Counted from the first letter of the stretch, positions 17,480-29,138 are shown. The stretch is 64,000 bases of DNA from Sodalis ligni (GCF_016865525.2 NZ_CP075169.1:1612337-1676336); one strand, 5' to 3'. Notes: generated by a model not told the origin, from the sequence alone. Numbers and translations are program-made.

Positions 17480-20287
17480 ATGCAGAACGGCGCAATGAAG
17501 GCCTGGCTGGATTCCTCCTACCTGGCGGGGGCGAACCAGTCCTACATAGAGCAGCTCTATGAAGATTTTTTAACGGATCCTGACTCTGTTGACGATAGCT
17601 GGGGCACCATATTCAAACAGCTACCAACCGCGGGAGTCAGTCCTGACCAGCTCCATTCCAAAACCCGGGACTATTTCCGTCGCCTGGCGAAAGATGCTTC
17701 GCGCTATACCTCCCCGGTAAACGACCCGGACATCGATTCCAAGCAGGTAAAAGTCCTGCAGCTCATCAATGCGTTCCGTTTCCGCGGTCACCAGCACGCC
17801 AATCTCGACCCGCTGGGACTGTGGAAACAGGAAACCGTACCGGACCTTAACCCGGCATTCCACAATCTCACCGAAGCCGATTTCCAGCAAAGCTTCAACG
17901 TCGGCTCCTTTGCCATCGGCAAAGAGACCATGAAGCTGGCGGATCTGTACGACGCGCTAAAGCAGACCTACTGCGGATCAATCGGCGCCGAATATATGCA
18001 TATCACCAACACCGAAGAGAAACGCTGGATTCAGCAGCATATAGAATCGGTGGTGGGCCAGCCGAGCTTCACGGTGGAAGAGAAAAAACGCTTCCTCACC
18101 GAACTGACGGCGGCGGAAGGCATCGAACGCTATCTCGGGGCGAAATTCCCCGGCGCCAAGCGCTTCTCCCTCGAAGGCGGGGACGCGCTGATACCGATGC
18201 TGAAAGAAATGATCCGCCATGCCGGCATCAACGGCACCCGGGAAGTCGTACTGGGCATGGCCCATCGCGGCCGCCTGAACGTCCTTATCAATGTGCTGGG
18301 CAAAAAACCCCAGGATCTGTTCGATGAATTCGCCGGTAAGCACAAAGAACATTTGGGCACCGGCGACGTTAAATACCACCAGGGGTTCTCCTCCGATGTG
18401 GAAACCGACGGCGGCATCGTTCACCTGGCGTTGGCGTTTAACCCATCCCACCTGGAAATCGTCAGCCCGGTGGTGGAAGGTTCGGTACGCGCCCGCATCG
18501 ACCGCCTCAATGAACAAAGCACCCGTATGGTACTGCCCATCACCCTGCACGGGGATGCGGCCATCAGCGGGCAGGGCGTGGTACAGGAAACCCTGAACAT
18601 GTCCAAGGCCCGCGGCTACGATGTCGGCGGCACGGTGCGGATCGTGGTGAACAACCAGGTAGGCTTCACTACCTCCAATCCCCAGGATGCCCGATCGACT
18701 CAGTATTGTACCGACATCGCCAAAATGGTGCAGGCGCCGATATTCCATGTCAACGCCGACGATCCGGAGGCGGTGGCGTTCGTCACCCGGGTTGCGCTGG
18801 ATTTTCGCAATACCTTCAAGCGCGACGTCATGATCGACCTGGTCTGCTATCGCCGTCACGGTCATAACGAAGCGGACGAGCCCAGCGCCACGCAGCCGAT
18901 CATGTACAACAAGATCAAAAAACACCCCACTCCGCGTAAAATCTATGCCGACCGGCTGGAACATGACCACATCGCCACGCTGGAAGACGCCACCGAAATG
19001 GTGAATCTCTATCGCGACGCGCTGGATCGCGGCGAGTGCGTAGTTCAGGAGTGGCGGCCGATGAATATGCATTCATTCACCTGGTCGCCTTACCTGAACC
19101 ACGAGTGGGATGAAGCCTATAACAGCCAGGTGGATATCAAACGCCTGCAGGAATTGGCCCGCCGCATCAGCGAAGTGCCGGAGGGGGTGGAAATGCAGCC
19201 CCGCGTGGCGAAGATTTACAGCGATCGCGCCGCCATGGCGGCCGGCACCAAACCTTTTGACTGGGGCGGCGCCGAAACCCTGGCTTACGCCACGCTGGTG
19301 GATGAAGGCATCCCCATCCGATTGTCCGGTGAAGATACCGCCCGCGGTACGTTTTTCCACCGCCACGCGGTAGTGCATAACCAGAAAAACGGCTCTACCT
19401 ATACTCCCCTGGCCCATGTCCATAATGGCCAGGGCAAGTTCCGGGTCTGGGATTCGGTATTATCGGAAGAAGCGGTGCTGGCGTTTGAGTACGGTTATGC
19501 CACTGCCGAGCCCCGTACCCTGGTTATCTGGGAAGCGCAGTTTGGCGATTTCGCCAACGGCGCCCAGGTGGTGATCGATCAGTTCATCAGCTCCGGAGAA
19601 CAAAAGTGGGGCCGGATGTGCGGGCTGGTGATGCTGCTGCCGCACGGTTATGAAGGGCAGGGACCGGAGCACTCCTCCGCCCGGTTGGAACGCTATCTGC
19701 AACTCTGCGCCGAGCAGAATATGCAGGTATGTATACCCTCCACCCCGGCTCAGGTTTACCATATGTTGCGGCGTCAGGCGCTGCGCAATATGCGCCGCCC
19801 GCTCATCGTTATGTCGCCGAAATCGCTGCTGCGTCATCCAATGGCTATCTCTTCCCTGGAAGAACTGGCGCAAGGGAGCTTCCAGCCGGCCATCGGCGAA
19901 ATCGATCCGCTGGATCCGCGTGGCGTAAAACGCGTCGTGCTGTGTTCTGGTAAAGTTTATTATGATTTGTTGGATCAGCGCCGGAAAAACGGTCAGGAAG
20001 ACGTGGCTATCGTGCGCATAGAGCAGCTTTATCCGTTCCCGCATCAGGCGGTGCAGGCTGCTCTGAAACCTTTTTCCCATGTGCAGGATTTTGTCTGGTG
20101 TCAGGAGGAGCCGCTGAATCAGGGTGCCTGGTATTGCAGCCAGCACCATTTCCGGGAAGTTATTTCTTTTGGCGCATCGCTACGTTACGCGGGACGCCCG
20201 GCTTCCGCCTCGCCGGCGGTTGGGTATTTGTCCGTGCACCAGGCGCAGCAAAAAAGCCTGGTTAATGACGCGCTGGACGTTAATTAA
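17480..20287 (+). CDS. sucA: 2-oxoglutarate dehydrogenase E1 component
   Basis: A 935-residue thiamine-diphosphate enzyme that decarboxylates 2-oxoglutarate and passes succinyl to the SucB lipoyl arm. The N-terminal SSYLAGANQSYIEQLYEDFL helix binds the complex. The ThDP region includes GMAHRGRLNVLINVLGK and GDAAISGQGVVQETLNMSKA, followed by the catalytic-loop segment YRRHGHNEADEP. The C-terminal half carries SGEDTARGTFFHRHAV and VMLLPHGYEGQGPEHSSARLER. Length matches E. coli (933). An AAGGGATCATA leader precedes the ATG. sucB follows after 15 bases. Confidence 0.97.
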   Translation: MQNGAMKAWLDSSYLAGANQSYIEQLYEDFLTDPDSVDDSWGTIFKQLPTAGVSPDQLHSKTRDYFRRLAKDASRYTSPVNDPDIDSKQVKVLQLINAFRFRGHQHANLDPLGLWKQETVPDLNPAFHNLTEADFQQSFNVGSFAIGKETMKLADLYDALKQTYCGSIGAEYMHITNTEEKRWIQQHIESVVGQPSFTVEEKKRFLTELTAAEGIERYLGAKFPGAKRFSLEGGDALIPMLKEMIRHAGINGTREVVLGMAHRGRLNVLINVLGKKPQDLFDEFAGKHKEHLGTGDVKYHQGFSSDVETDGGIVHLALAFNPSHLEIVSPVVEGSVRARIDRLNEQSTRMVLPITLHGDAAISGQGVVQETLNMSKARGYDVGGTVRIVVNNQVGFTTSNPQDARSTQYCTDIAKMVQAPIFHVNADDPEAVAFVTRVALDFRNTFKRDVMIDLVCYRRHGHNEADEPSATQPIMYNKIKKHPTPRKIYADRLEHDHIATLEDATEMVNLYRDALDRGECVVQEWRPMNMHSFTWSPYLNHEWDEAYNSQVDIKRLQELARRISEVPEGVEMQPRVAKIYSDRAAMAAGTKPFDWGGAETLAYATLVDEGIPIRLSGEDTARGTFFHRHAVVHNQKNGSTYTPLAHVHNGQGKFRVWDSVLSEEAVLAFEYGYATAEPRTLVIWEAQFGDFANGAQVVIDQFISSGEQKWGRMCGLVMLLPHGYEGQGPEHSSARLERYLQLCAEQNMQVCIPSTPAQVYHMLRRQALRNMRRPLIVMSPKSLLRHPMAISSLEELAQGSFQPAIGEIDPLDPRGVKRVVLCSGKVYYDLLDQRRKNGQEDVAIVRIEQLYPFPHQAVQAALKPFSHVQDFVWCQEEPLNQGAWYCSQHHFREVISFGASLRYAGRPASASPAVGYLSVHQAQQKSLVNDALDVN

Positions 20288-20302
20288 ATATAAGGATTGA
20301 TA

Positions 20303-21541
20303 ATGAGTAGCGTAGATATTCTGGTTCCTGATCTCCCTGAGTCGGTTGCCGATGCGACCGTTGCCACTTGGCATAAAAAGCCCGGCGACAGCGTCCAGCG
20401 TGACGAGGTGCTGGTGGAAATTGAGACCGACAAAGTGGTGCTGGAAGTGCCGGCCCCCGAGGCGGGAGTATTGGACGCCCTGCTGGAGGATGAAGGGTCC
20501 ACCGTCACCTCCCGTCAGGTGCTGGGACGTTTGCGTCCCGGCGACAGCACCGGCCAGGAAACCTCGGAAAAGGCCCAGAGCAAGGAATCCACTCCGGCGC
20601 AGCGTTATACCGCCGGATTGCAGGAAGAAAGCAATGAGGCCATCAGCCCGGCCATCCGGCGTCTGATTGCCGAACACGACCTGAAAGCCGATGACATCAA
20701 AGGCAGCGGCGTCGGCGGCCGGATTACCCGCGAAGATGTGGAAAAACACCTGGCGCGCAAACCGGAAACCGCCCCGGCCACAGCCCCGGCGCCATCGGTG
20801 ACCACCACCGCGACTCCCGGCGCCATTCCGGCCCTCGGCGGCCGCAGTGAAAAACGCGTGCCCATGACCCGTCTGCGCAAGCGGGTTGCCGAACGCCTGC
20901 TGGAAGCCAAAAACAGCACCGCCATGTTGACGACATTTAATGAAGTCAATATGAAACCCATTATGGATTTGCGTAAAGAGTACGGCGACGCGTTTGAAAA
21001 ACGCCACGGCATCCGCCTTGGATTTATGTCTTTCTACATTAAGGCAGTGGTGGAAGGGCTCAAGCGTTTCCCGGAAGTGAACGCCTCTATTGACGGCGAA
21101 GATGTAGTTTACCATAACTATTTCGATGTCAGTATTGCGGTTTCCACGCCACGGGGCCTGGTAACGCCGGTACTGCGCGATGTGGATGCCTTGGGGATGG
21201 GCGATGTGGAAAAAAGCATCAAGGAACTGGCGGTAAAAGGCCGCGACGGTAAACTGAAAGTGGAAGAGCTCACCGGCGGTAATTTTACCATTACCAACGG
21301 CGGTGTGTTCGGCTCTTTAATGTCCACGCCGATTATCAATCCGCCGCAAAGCGCCATCCTGGGCATGCATGCCATCAAGGATCGCCCGATGGCGGTGAAC
21401 GGACAGGTTGTTATCCTGCCCATGATGTACCTCGCCTTGTCCTACGATCACCGGTTAATCGACGGCAAAGAGTCCGTCAGCTTTTTGGTGACCATCAAGG
21501 AGATGCTGGAGGATCCGACCCGTTTACTGCTGGACGTTTAG
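20303..21541 (+). CDS. sucB: Dihydrolipoyllysine succinyltransferase (E2 of 2-oxoglutarate dehydrogenase)
   Basis: A 412-residue core protein of the OGDH complex. Residues 1-80 form the lipoyl domain with the lipoylated Lys in [13 protein letters not shown] linker leads to the peripheral-subunit-binding domain ([36 protein letters not shown]). A Pro/Ala-Thr linker precedes the catalytic domain, which ends with the active site [19 protein letters not shown] 20303 is preferred over the in-frame TTG two codons earlier because AAGGA is well spaced and [14 protein letters not shown] matches the family. Confidence 0.97.
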   Translation: MSSVDILVPDLPESVADATVATWHKKPGDSVQRDEVLVEIETDKVVLEVPAPEAGVLDALLEDEGSTVTSRQVLGRLRPGDSTGQETSEKAQSKESTPAQRYTAGLQEESNEAISPAIRRLIAEHDLKADDIKGSGVGGRITREDVEKHLARKPETAPATAPAPSVTTTATPGAIPALGGRSEKRVPMTRLRKRVAERLLEAKNSTAMLTTFNEVNMKPIMDLRKEYGDAFEKRHGIRLGFMSFYIKAVVEGLKRFPEVNASIDGEDVVYHNYFDVSIAVSTPRGLVTPVLRDVDALGMGDVEKSIKELAVKGRDGKLKVEELTGGNFTITNGGVFGSLMSTPIINPPQSAILGMHAIKDRPMAVNGQVVILPMMYLALSYDHRLIDGKESVSFLVTIKEMLEDPTRLLLDV

Positions 21542-21653
21542 CCGATAGCGGATACGGCGCCGCCGTATCCGGTTTCCGCCAAGGGCAGTACCTTTAAATG
21601 GTGGCTGGTTGAACGCCGCCGCCGACATTCCCAGACGAAGATGGATAAACATC

Positions 21654-22820
21654 ATGAATTTACATGAATATCAGGCAAAACAGCTTTTTGCTCGGTATGG
21701 TCTGCCTGCCCCCACGGGTTTTGCTTGCACCACTCCACGGGAAGCGGAAGAATCCGCTTCGAAAATCGGTGCCGGCCCCTGGGTGGTGAAATGCCAGGTG
21801 CATGCGGGCGGGCGAGGCAAGTCCGGCGGTGTAAAAGTGGTCAACAGCAAAGAAGAAATCCGCGCCTTTGCCGAAAACTGGCTGGGCAAACGTCTGGTGA
21901 CCTATCAAACGGACGCCTTGGGCCAGCCGGTGCACCAGATTCTGGTGGAAGCCGCCACCGATATCGCTAAAGAGCTTTATCTCGGGGCGGTGGTGGATCG
22001 CGGCTCACGTCGCGTGGTGTTTATGGCCTCCACTGAAGGCGGCGTGGAAATTGAAAAAGTCGCTGACGAAACGCCGCACCTGATTCATAAGGTGGCGCTG
22101 GATCCCCTTACCGGTCCGCAGCCCTTCCAGGGACGCGAGCTGGCGTTCAAGCTGGGCTTGACCGGTAAACAGGTGGGACAGTTCACCAAAATCTTCATGG
22201 GCCTCGCCGCGCTGTTTCTTGAGCGGGATCTGGCGCTGGTGGAGATTAATCCCCTGGTCATCACCACCGAAGGCAACCTGGTGTGTCTGGACGGCAAGCT
22301 GAGCGCCGACGGCAACGCCTTGTTCCGCCAGCCTGAACTGCGCGAAATGCGGGACAAGAGCCAGGAAGACGCCCGTGAGGCGCAGGCGGCGCAGTGGGAA
22401 CTGAACTACGTGGCTCTGGACGGCAATATCGGCTGCATGGTAAACGGCGCCGGTCTGGCCATGGGCACCATGGATATCGTCAAGCTGCACGGCGGATCGC
22501 CGGCCAACTTTCTTGATGTCGGCGGCGGCGCCACCAAGGAGCGGGTGACCGAGGCGTTCAAGATTATCCTGTCCGATGAAAACGTGAAGGCGGTGCTGGT
22601 GAATATTTTCGGCGGCATTGTGCGCTGTGATTTGATTGCCGAAGGCATTATCGGCGCGGTGGAGGATGTGGGAGTTAACGTGCCGGTGGTAGTGCGTCTT
22701 GAAGGCAACAATGCCGAGCTGGGCGCCAAAATCCTGGCGGACAGCGGTCTGAATATCATTGCCGCCACCAGTTTGACCGACGCGGCGCAGCAGGCTGTCG
22801 CTGCGGTGGAGGGGAAATAA
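21654..22820 (+). CDS. sucC: Succinyl-CoA synthetase beta subunit (ADP-forming)
   Basis: A 388-residue ATP-grasp subunit that forms ATP (or GTP) from succinyl-CoA with SucD. The start ATG 21654 gives [20 protein letters not shown] and the E. coli length. ATP-grasp and subunit-contact motifs are seen: [39 protein letters not shown] and [23 protein letters not shown]-rich 112-bp gap separates it from sucB. The final A of its stop codon is the first base of the sucD start codon. Confidence 0.97.
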   Translation: MNLHEYQAKQLFARYGLPAPTGFACTTPREAEESASKIGAGPWVVKCQVHAGGRGKSGGVKVVNSKEEIRAFAENWLGKRLVTYQTDALGQPVHQILVEAATDIAKELYLGAVVDRGSRRVVFMASTEGGVEIEKVADETPHLIHKVALDPLTGPQPFQGRELAFKLGLTGKQVGQFTKIFMGLAALFLERDLALVEINPLVITTEGNLVCLDGKLSADGNALFRQPELREMRDKSQEDAREAQAAQWELNYVALDGNIGCMVNGAGLAMGTMDIVKLHGGSPANFLDVGGGATKERVTEAFKIILSDENVKAVLVNIFGGIVRCDLIAEGIIGAVEDVGVNVPVVVRLEGNNAELGAKILADSGLNIIAATSLTDAAQQAVAAVEGK

Positions 22821-23689
22821 TGTCCATTTTAATCGATAAAAATACTAAAGTAATTTGCCAGGGCTTTACCGGCAGCCAGGGCACCTTTCATTCCGAGCAG
22901 GCGCTGGCCTACGGCACCAAGATGGTCGGCGGCGTTACGCCGGGCAAGGGCGGCACCCAGCATCTCGGCCTGCCGGTATTCAATACCGTGCGTGAAGCCG
23001 TGGAAAAGACCGGCGCCACCGCCTCGGTTATCTATGTTCCCGCGCCGTTTTGCAAAGATTCCATTCTGGAAGCGGTGGATGCCGGCATTGAGCTGATTAT
23101 CTGTATCACCGAGGGTATTCCGACCCTGGATATGCTGGTGGTCAAGGCCAAGCTTGAGCAGAGCGGTTCGCGCATGATCGGCCCGAACTGTCCGGGCGTC
23201 ATCACTCCCGGTGAATGCAAAATCGGCATTATGCCGGGGCATATCCATAAACCGGGGCGGGTGGGGATTGTTTCACGCTCCGGTACGCTGACCTATGAAG
23301 CGGTCAAGCAGACCACCGATACCGGACTGGGTCAATCCAGCTGTGTTGGTATCGGCGGCGACCCCATCCCCGGTTCCAGCTTTATCGATATCCTGAAATT
23401 GTTTGAGCAGGACCCGCAGACCGAAGCCATTGTGATGATCGGTGAAATCGGCGGCAGCGCGGAAGAAGAAGCTGCCGCTTACATCAAGGACCATGTTACC
23501 AAGCCGGTGGTGGGATATATTGCGGGGGTTACCGCGCCGAAAGGTAAACGTATGGGCCATGCCGGGGCAATCATCGCCGGCGGCAAGGGCACCGCGGACG
23601 AAAAATTCGCCGCCCTGGAGGCCGCGGGGGTGAAAACCGTGCGCAGCCTGGCGGATATCGGCGGCGCGCTGAAGACCCTGCTGTCGTGA
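22820..23689 (+). CDS. sucD: Succinyl-CoA synthetase alpha subunit
   Basis: A 289-residue CoA-binding subunit. The N-terminal domain has [20 protein letters not shown] (CoA site), and the middle has [21 protein letters not shown]. The phosphohistidine lies in [19 protein letters not shown]. Length equals that of E. coli SucD. It ends the sdh-suc block; about 45 bases further on, the repeat array begins. Confidence 0.97.
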   Translation: MSILIDKNTKVICQGFTGSQGTFHSEQALAYGTKMVGGVTPGKGGTQHLGLPVFNTVREAVEKTGATASVIYVPAPFCKDSILEAVDAGIELIICITEGIPTLDMLVVKAKLEQSGSRMIGPNCPGVITPGECKIGIMPGHIHKPGRVGIVSRSGTLTYEAVKQTTDTGLGQSSCVGIGGDPIPGSSFIDILKLFEQDPQTEAIVMIGEIGGSAEEEAAAYIKDHVTKPVVGYIAGVTAPKGKRMGHAGAIIAGGKGTADEKFAALEAAGVKTVRSLADIGGALKTLLS

Positions 23690-23733
23690 GATAGGGGTTT
23701 AGGCCCGTGTGCGGCGGGCCGGGCCGCGCGGAT

Positions 23734-24054
23734 AGGTTCGCTGCACGCCCGGCGATCGCGGGCTTACCGCGCTGAGGGGCGCTCGGTCGGGCGGGAAAAC
23801 CACGCCCGATTCGACCCCCTCAGCACGGTTTCCCTTTAACAGGTTCGCCGCACGCCCGGCGATCGCGGGCTTACCGCGCTGAGGGGCGCTCGGTCGGGCG
23901 GGAAAACCACGCCCGATTCGACCCCTTCAGCACGGTTTCCCTTTAACACGTTTGTTGCACGCCCGGCGATCGCGGGCTTACCGCGCTGAGGGGCGCTCGA
24001 TTGGGCGGGGAAACCACGCCCGATTCGGCCCCATTGTCGCGGTCTCCCTTTAAC
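23734..24054. repeat. Three 107-bp tandem intergenic repeats, each with a long imperfect hairpin
   Basis: Units start at 23734, 23841 and 23948, exactly 107 bp apart, and a fourth begins at 24055 but decays after about 15 bases. Copies 1 and 2 are almost identical; copy 3 has diverged at roughly a dozen positions. Each unit holds a long inverted repeat: a CGCGCTGAGGGG..TCGGGCG arm pairs with a CGCCCGA..CCCC(C/T)TCAGCACG arm around a GGAAAACCA loop. No open frame or coding function is apparent. It resembles REP/BIME-type intergenic repeats and may end sucD transcription. Confidence 0.8.
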
Positions 24055-24603
24055 AAATTCGTTGCACGCGTTTTATTCGCAACATCCCCGGAAAATCTCA
24101 GCTACATTTAATTCATATATCGCTGCTTGTGATAGTCATTATTAATGGCGTCATATCATTATTAAATAATAGTGTGTTAACCAATTTTAAATAACGCGTC
24201 AAAAATTTTATCTTTACAGGTAATTTACCGATCTGATTAATCACATATAATTAACAAAACGATCATCGCTGGTTAAATTTGAAATGATATTTAACATGAA
24301 TGAGAAAATATTGCGCTAAATCAATGATTTTTTATAGTGGATTGGGATTAAATTGGCGTAAATTGCGCTGTCTCAATTTTTGCAATGACGGGATGTGATG
24401 AATGGATTGATCGAGACGTCATTTCCCGACCGCCGTCACGAAAAAAAATATTTATCATAAGTAAGTTGAGGGGTAGTATGTGGATTGTAAAATTCTGAAT
24501 AGATCAGCCTTATTTAATACCCGTTCTCGATTTCCCGACACCGATGCCTCGGCGCCAGTGTTTTTGCCGGGTAAACCGCAGGCCGGAAAAATTATAAAGT
24601 TTT
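24055..24603. other. AT-rich gene-free region upstream of cydA
   Basis: About 550 bp of AT-rich DNA (24090-24400 is especially rich in TTAA, ATTAAT and AAATAA runs) in a GC-rich chromosome. No convincing gene is seen on either strand. It most likely holds the multiple cydABX promoters, which in E. coli are controlled by ArcA and FNR, but I could not assign single sites with confidence. Confidence 0.5.
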
Positions 24604-24668
24604 TATACCTTAAATAATTCACGTTGCAGGAAAGCCAACGTAGCTGCAACGTGAGGTATGGCGGGTAT
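24604..24668. repeat. Enterobacterial palindromic intergenic element, copy 1
   Basis: A 65-bp imperfect palindrome: TATACC..ATTCACGTTGCAG at the left pairs with CTGCAACGTGA..GGGTAT at the right, around a short CCAACG centre. The pattern ATACC-N-AATTC-GTTGCAG .. CTGCAAC-N-GGGTAT recurs between genes in Yersinia/Serratia/Pectobacterium-type genomes. A second copy lies at 33757-33833. Confidence 0.6.
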
Positions 24669-24760
24669 GTTATTCACCGCGGGTTGTTGCAGGGCTTCGG
24701 TACATCGAAGCGCCAGATTACCGCACGTGGGATCCATCCTGTGAGGAGCAAGGAGTCAAA

Positions 24761-26329
24761 ATGTTTGATGTCGTCGAACTGTCACGGTTACAGTTTGCCT
24801 TAACTGCGATGTACCACTTTCTATTTGTCCCGTTAACCCTGGGATTGGCGTTTTTACTCGCCATAATGGAAACGGTATACGTCCTGTCGGGCAAACAGAT
24901 TTATAAAGATATGACCAAGTTCTGGGGTAAATTGTTCGGTATCAATTTTGCCCTGGGTGTAGCCACCGGCCTGACCATGGAGTTCCAGTTCGGAACCAAC
25001 TGGTCATATTTCTCCCATTACGTCGGCGACATATTTGGCGCTCCTCTGGCCATTGAAGGGTTGATGGCCTTCTTCCTCGAGTCCACTTTTGTCGGCCTGT
25101 TCTTCTTCGGCTGGGATCGCCTGAGCAAAACCCAGCACCTCACGGTGACCTGGATGGTGGCTTTGGGCTCCAACCTGTCCGCGCTGTGGATACTGGTGGC
25201 CAACGGCTGGATGCAAAATCCCATCGCGTCGGATTTCAACTATCAGACCATGCGCATGGAGATGGTGAGCTTCGCCGACCTGGTGCTGAACCCGGTGGCG
25301 CAGGTCAAATTCGTTCATACCGTGGCCGCCGGGTACTGCACCGGCGCGATGTTTATCCTCGGCATCAGCTCATATTACCTGCTTAAAGGCCGCGACACCG
25401 CGTTTGCCAAACGCTCATACGCCATCGCGGCGGCGTTCGGCATGGCGGCGGTCCTGTCCGTTATCGTACTGGGGGATGAATCCGGCTACGAAATGGGGGA
25501 CGTGCAAAAAACCAAGCTGGCGGCCATCGAAGCCGAATGGGAAACGCAGCCCGCTCCGGCCTCCTTTACCCTGTTCGGCATTCCCAACCAGGCGACGCAG
25601 CAAAATAATTTCTCCATCCGCGTTCCTTATGCTTTGGGTCTGATTGCCACCCGCTCTACGGATCGGCAGGTTACCGGCATCAAGGATTTAATGGCGCAGC
25701 ATCAAATCCGTATTCGCAACGGCATGAAAGCCTATGCTTTGCTGCAGGAATTGCGTCATGGCAATGCCGATCCGGCGTTGCTGGGCCAGTTCAATCAGGT
25801 TAAACAGGATTTGGGCTACGGTCTGCTGCTCAAGCGTTACACCGATAACGTGGCCAACGCTACCGAAGAACAGATCCAGAGCGCTACCCGGGATTCAATC
25901 CCGCGCGTGGCGCCGCTGTACTTCTCGTTCCGCATCATGGTGCTGGGCGGTGTGCTGATGCTCATCATTATCACTATGTCCTTCTGGAGCGTGATTCGTA
26001 ACCGTATCGGCCAAAAAACCTGGCTGCACCGTGCCGCGCTGTACGGCATCCCCATTCCATGGATTGCCATCGAAGCCGGCTGGTTTGTGGCCGAGTACGG
26101 CCGCCAGCCCTGGGCGATTGGTGAGATCCTGCCCACCGCCGTCGCCAATTCCACGCTGACGGCCGGGGATATCCTGTTCTCCATGGGGCTAATCTGCGGG
26201 CTTTACACCCTGTTCCTGGTAGCGGAAATGTATTTGATGTTCAAGTATGCGCGCCTGGGGCCGAGCAGCCTGAAAACCGGCCGTTATCACTTCGAGCAGC
26301 CGACGCTCGCCGTGCAGCAAGCACATTAA
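24761..26329 (+). CDS. cydA: Cytochrome bd-I ubiquinol oxidase subunit I
   Basis: A 522-residue polytopic membrane protein carrying haems b558, b595 and d; it oxidises quinol and reduces oxygen at low oxygen tension. The N-terminus [20 protein letters not shown] bears the haem b595 ligand His. [13 protein letters not shown] and the long soluble Q-loop (residues ~250-380) mark the E. coli-type long-Q-loop class. [20 protein letters not shown], with the conserved GRQPW, follows. It leads the cydABX-ybgE operon; AGGAG is upstream. Confidence 0.97.
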   Translation: MFDVVELSRLQFALTAMYHFLFVPLTLGLAFLLAIMETVYVLSGKQIYKDMTKFWGKLFGINFALGVATGLTMEFQFGTNWSYFSHYVGDIFGAPLAIEGLMAFFLESTFVGLFFFGWDRLSKTQHLTVTWMVALGSNLSALWILVANGWMQNPIASDFNYQTMRMEMVSFADLVLNPVAQVKFVHTVAAGYCTGAMFILGISSYYLLKGRDTAFAKRSYAIAAAFGMAAVLSVIVLGDESGYEMGDVQKTKLAAIEAEWETQPAPASFTLFGIPNQATQQNNFSIRVPYALGLIATRSTDRQVTGIKDLMAQHQIRIRNGMKAYALLQELRHGNADPALLGQFNQVKQDLGYGLLLKRYTDNVANATEEQIQSATRDSIPRVAPLYFSFRIMVLGGVLMLIIITMSFWSVIRNRIGQKTWLHRAALYGIPIPWIAIEAGWFVAEYGRQPWAIGEILPTAVANSTLTAGDILFSMGLICGLYTLFLVAEMYLMFKYARLGPSSLKTGRYHFEQPTLAVQQAH

Positions 26330-26343
26330 CAGGAGCTTTTGCC

Positions 26344-27483
26344 ATGTTTGACTACGAAGTTTTTCGCTTAATCTGGTGGGTGCTGATTGGTGTCCTGCTG
26401 ATAGGCTTTGCCGTCACCGACGGTTTTGACATGGGCGTCGGCATGCTGATGCGTTTTCTTGGCCGCACCGATACCGAACGCCGGGTGTTAATCAATACCA
26501 TCGCTCCCCACTGGGAAGGCAACCAGGTTTGGCTTATCACCGCCGGCGGCGCGCTGTTCGCCGCCTGGCCTATGGTGTATGCCGCCGCGTTTTCCGGTTT
26601 TTATATCGCCATGATCCTGGTTCTGGCATCGCTGTTTTTCCGGCCGGTAGGTTTTGAATATCGCGCCAAAATCGACGATCCCCGCTGGCGCAATGCCTGG
26701 GACTGGGGCCTGTTCGCCGGCGGTTTCATCCCGCCGGTGGTTATCGGCGTGGCGTTCGGCAACCTGTTGCAGGGGGTGCCGTTCCAGGTGGATGAATTCC
26801 TGCGTCTGTCCTATACCGGTAATTTCTTCCAGCTGTTGAACCCATTCGGCCTGTTGGCCGGTATCGTCAGCCTGTGCATGTTCCTCACCGTGGGGGGCAC
26901 CTATTTGCAGATGCGCACTGAAGGCGAACTGCTGGTGCGCGCCCGCGCCGTGAGCCAGGCTACCAGCCTGCTGACGCTGGTGACCTTCCTGCTGGGCGGC
27001 TTCTGGCTGGTGTACGGTATCGACGGTTTCACCATTACGTCGGCCATCGATACCAACGCCGTTTCCAACCCGCTGAATAAAGAAGTAGCGCACCAGGCAG
27101 GTGCCTGGATGGTGAAATATCATCAGTATCCGCTGCTATGGATAGTGCCGGCGCTGGGCGTGCTGCTGCCGTTGCTGACCCTGCTTTTCAGCCGTACCGG
27201 TAAAGGGGCCTGGGCCTTCGTCTTTTCCTCGCTGACCATTGCCTGCATTATTCTCACGGCGGGTATAACCCTGTTCCCGTTCATCATGCCCTCGATAACG
27301 ATGCCTAACGCCAGCCTGACTGTGTGGGATGCCACGTCGAGCCTGCTGACGCTGAAGGTCATGACCGGCGTCGCGGTGATCTTTGTCCCCATCGTGTTGC
27401 TCTATACCTTCTGGTGCTACTACAAGATGTACGGGCGCATCACTAAAGAACACGTGGAACAAAACACGCATACCCTGTACTGA
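26344..27483 (+). CDS. cydB: Cytochrome bd-I ubiquinol oxidase subunit II
   Basis: A 379-residue membrane subunit with about nine transmembrane helices and no haem of its own. It begins FDYEVFRLIWWVLIGVLLIG with DGFDMGVGMLM and has APHWEGNQVWLITAGGALFA, the family signature. It starts 14 bases after cydA with AGGAGC upstream and matches the E. coli length. Confidence 0.97.
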   Translation: MFDYEVFRLIWWVLIGVLLIGFAVTDGFDMGVGMLMRFLGRTDTERRVLINTIAPHWEGNQVWLITAGGALFAAWPMVYAAAFSGFYIAMILVLASLFFRPVGFEYRAKIDDPRWRNAWDWGLFAGGFIPPVVIGVAFGNLLQGVPFQVDEFLRLSYTGNFFQLLNPFGLLAGIVSLCMFLTVGGTYLQMRTEGELLVRARAVSQATSLLTLVTFLLGGFWLVYGIDGFTITSAIDTNAVSNPLNKEVAHQAGAWMVKYHQYPLLWIVPALGVLLPLLTLLFSRTGKGAWAFVFSSLTIACIILTAGITLFPFIMPSITMPNASLTVWDATSSLLTLKVMTGVAVIFVPIVLLYTFWCYYKMYGRITKEHVEQNTHTLY

Positions 27484-27498
27484 GTAAGGAGCTGAAAA

Positions 27499-27612
27499 AT
27501 GTGGTATTTTGCTTGGATTCTCGGAACGCTTCTGGCCTGCTCCTTCGGCATCATCACCGCCCTGGCGCTTGAGCATCATGAAGACAGCCAGGGGGAGAAC
27601 GACGTCCGGTGA
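27499..27612 (+). CDS. cydX: Cytochrome bd-I small subunit CydX
   Basis: A 37-residue single-span membrane peptide needed for stable, active bd-I oxidase. The product reads MWYFAWILGTLLACSFGII and then TALALEHHEDSQGENDVR, nearly identical to E. coli CydX over its first 26 residues. AAGGAG lies just upstream. Its stop overlaps the GTG start of ybgE (GTGA). Confidence 0.95.
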   Translation: MWYFAWILGTLLACSFGIITALALEHHEDSQGENDVR

Positions 27613-27905
27613 TCAAAACCCTGGTCGACCGACTCTATGGTGTTACCGATAAGAGCCCATTGCGGGCTCTTTCGCTCATCCTGGCGCTGGTGCTGGCCGG
27701 TTGCGTGTTCTGGATGCCGGCGCGTTTTGCCGTGCAGACCAGTCATTTAAATGCCTGGCACAACCTGCTGGTGGTGTGGGCGGTATGCGCCGGCGTCATT
27801 CACGGCACCGGCTTTCGGCCGCGCCGGTGGGGCTGGCGGTTATGCTTTTTGCCTTTGGCGTCCCTGATTGTCCTGGCGGCGGCGCTGGTTTACGTCTTTT
27901 ATTAG
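27609..27905 (+). CDS. ybgE: cyd operon membrane protein YbgE
   Basis: A 98-residue protein with three hydrophobic segments (LRALSLILALVLAGCVFW, WHNLLVVWAVCAGVIHG and FLPLASLIVLAAALVYVFY). It always accompanies cydAB in enterobacteria, and its role is unclear. A GTG start at 27609 overlaps the cydX stop. The conserved GTGFRPRRWGWRL loop is present. Confidence 0.9.
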   Translation: MIKTLVDRLYGVTDKSPLRALSLILALVLAGCVFWMPARFAVQTSHLNAWHNLLVVWAVCAGVIHGTGFRPRRWGWRLCFLPLASLIVLAAALVYVFY

Positions 27906-28037
27906 CTGTTGCGGCTGCGTTATGGCGGCCGCAGCCTTCATTACATAATTATTTTCATTCCGCAAAGGGAATTTATTCCAAACGTGATCGGTCTTGCGTA
28001 TAGTAAGCACCGTTGTTTTGCGTTGCTGGGATATACA

Positions 28038-28438
28038 GTGAGTAATACGTTATTCCAATGGCCGGTACGGGTCTATTATGAAGATACCGATGCCGGAGGT
28101 GTGGTCTATCACGCTCGTTACGTGGTTTTTTATGAAAGGGCCCGTACCGAAATGCTGCGCCAGCATAATTTTCACCAACAAGCCTTACTAAGCGCTAATA
28201 TTGCTTTTGTGGTAAGGCGAATGACGGTGGACTATCTCGCCTCAGCGCGTCTGGACGATTTGCTCCTGGTAGAAAGTGAAATCGTTTCAATGCGCGGTGC
28301 CTCCCTGATTTTTGCGCAACGCATCCTGAATGCTGAAGGGCAGCTTCTCAGCCGGGCGGATGTTTTGATTGCCTGTATCGATCCACACCAAATGAAGCCA
28401 ATTGCGCTTCCTAAGTCTATTGTCGCGGAGTTCAAGCA

Positions 28439-28442
<4 letters not shown>
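28038..28442 (+). CDS. ybgC: Acyl-CoA thioesterase YbgC (tol-pal associated)
   Basis: A 134-residue 4-hydroxybenzoyl-CoA thioesterase-family (hot-dog fold) enzyme acting on short acyl-CoA or acyl-ACP, first gene of the tol-pal operon. Start GTG 28038 gives [20 protein letters not shown], the E. coli start and exact E. coli length. The catalytic Asp and helix are in [27 protein letters not shown] longer upstream reading of the same frame has no homology. The tolQ GTG overlaps its stop. Confidence 0.93.
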
Positions 28443-29124
<682 letters not shown>

Positions 29125-29138
29125 AAGGAGGGGAGAAC

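Noticed and set aside
23734..24054. CRISPR array
   Set aside because: The repeated unit is 107 bp with no spacers between copies, and there are no cas genes; it is a simple tandem repeat.
24455..24649. 64-aa reverse ORF upstream of cydA
   Set aside because: It overlaps a palindromic element, has no family resemblance and no RBS.
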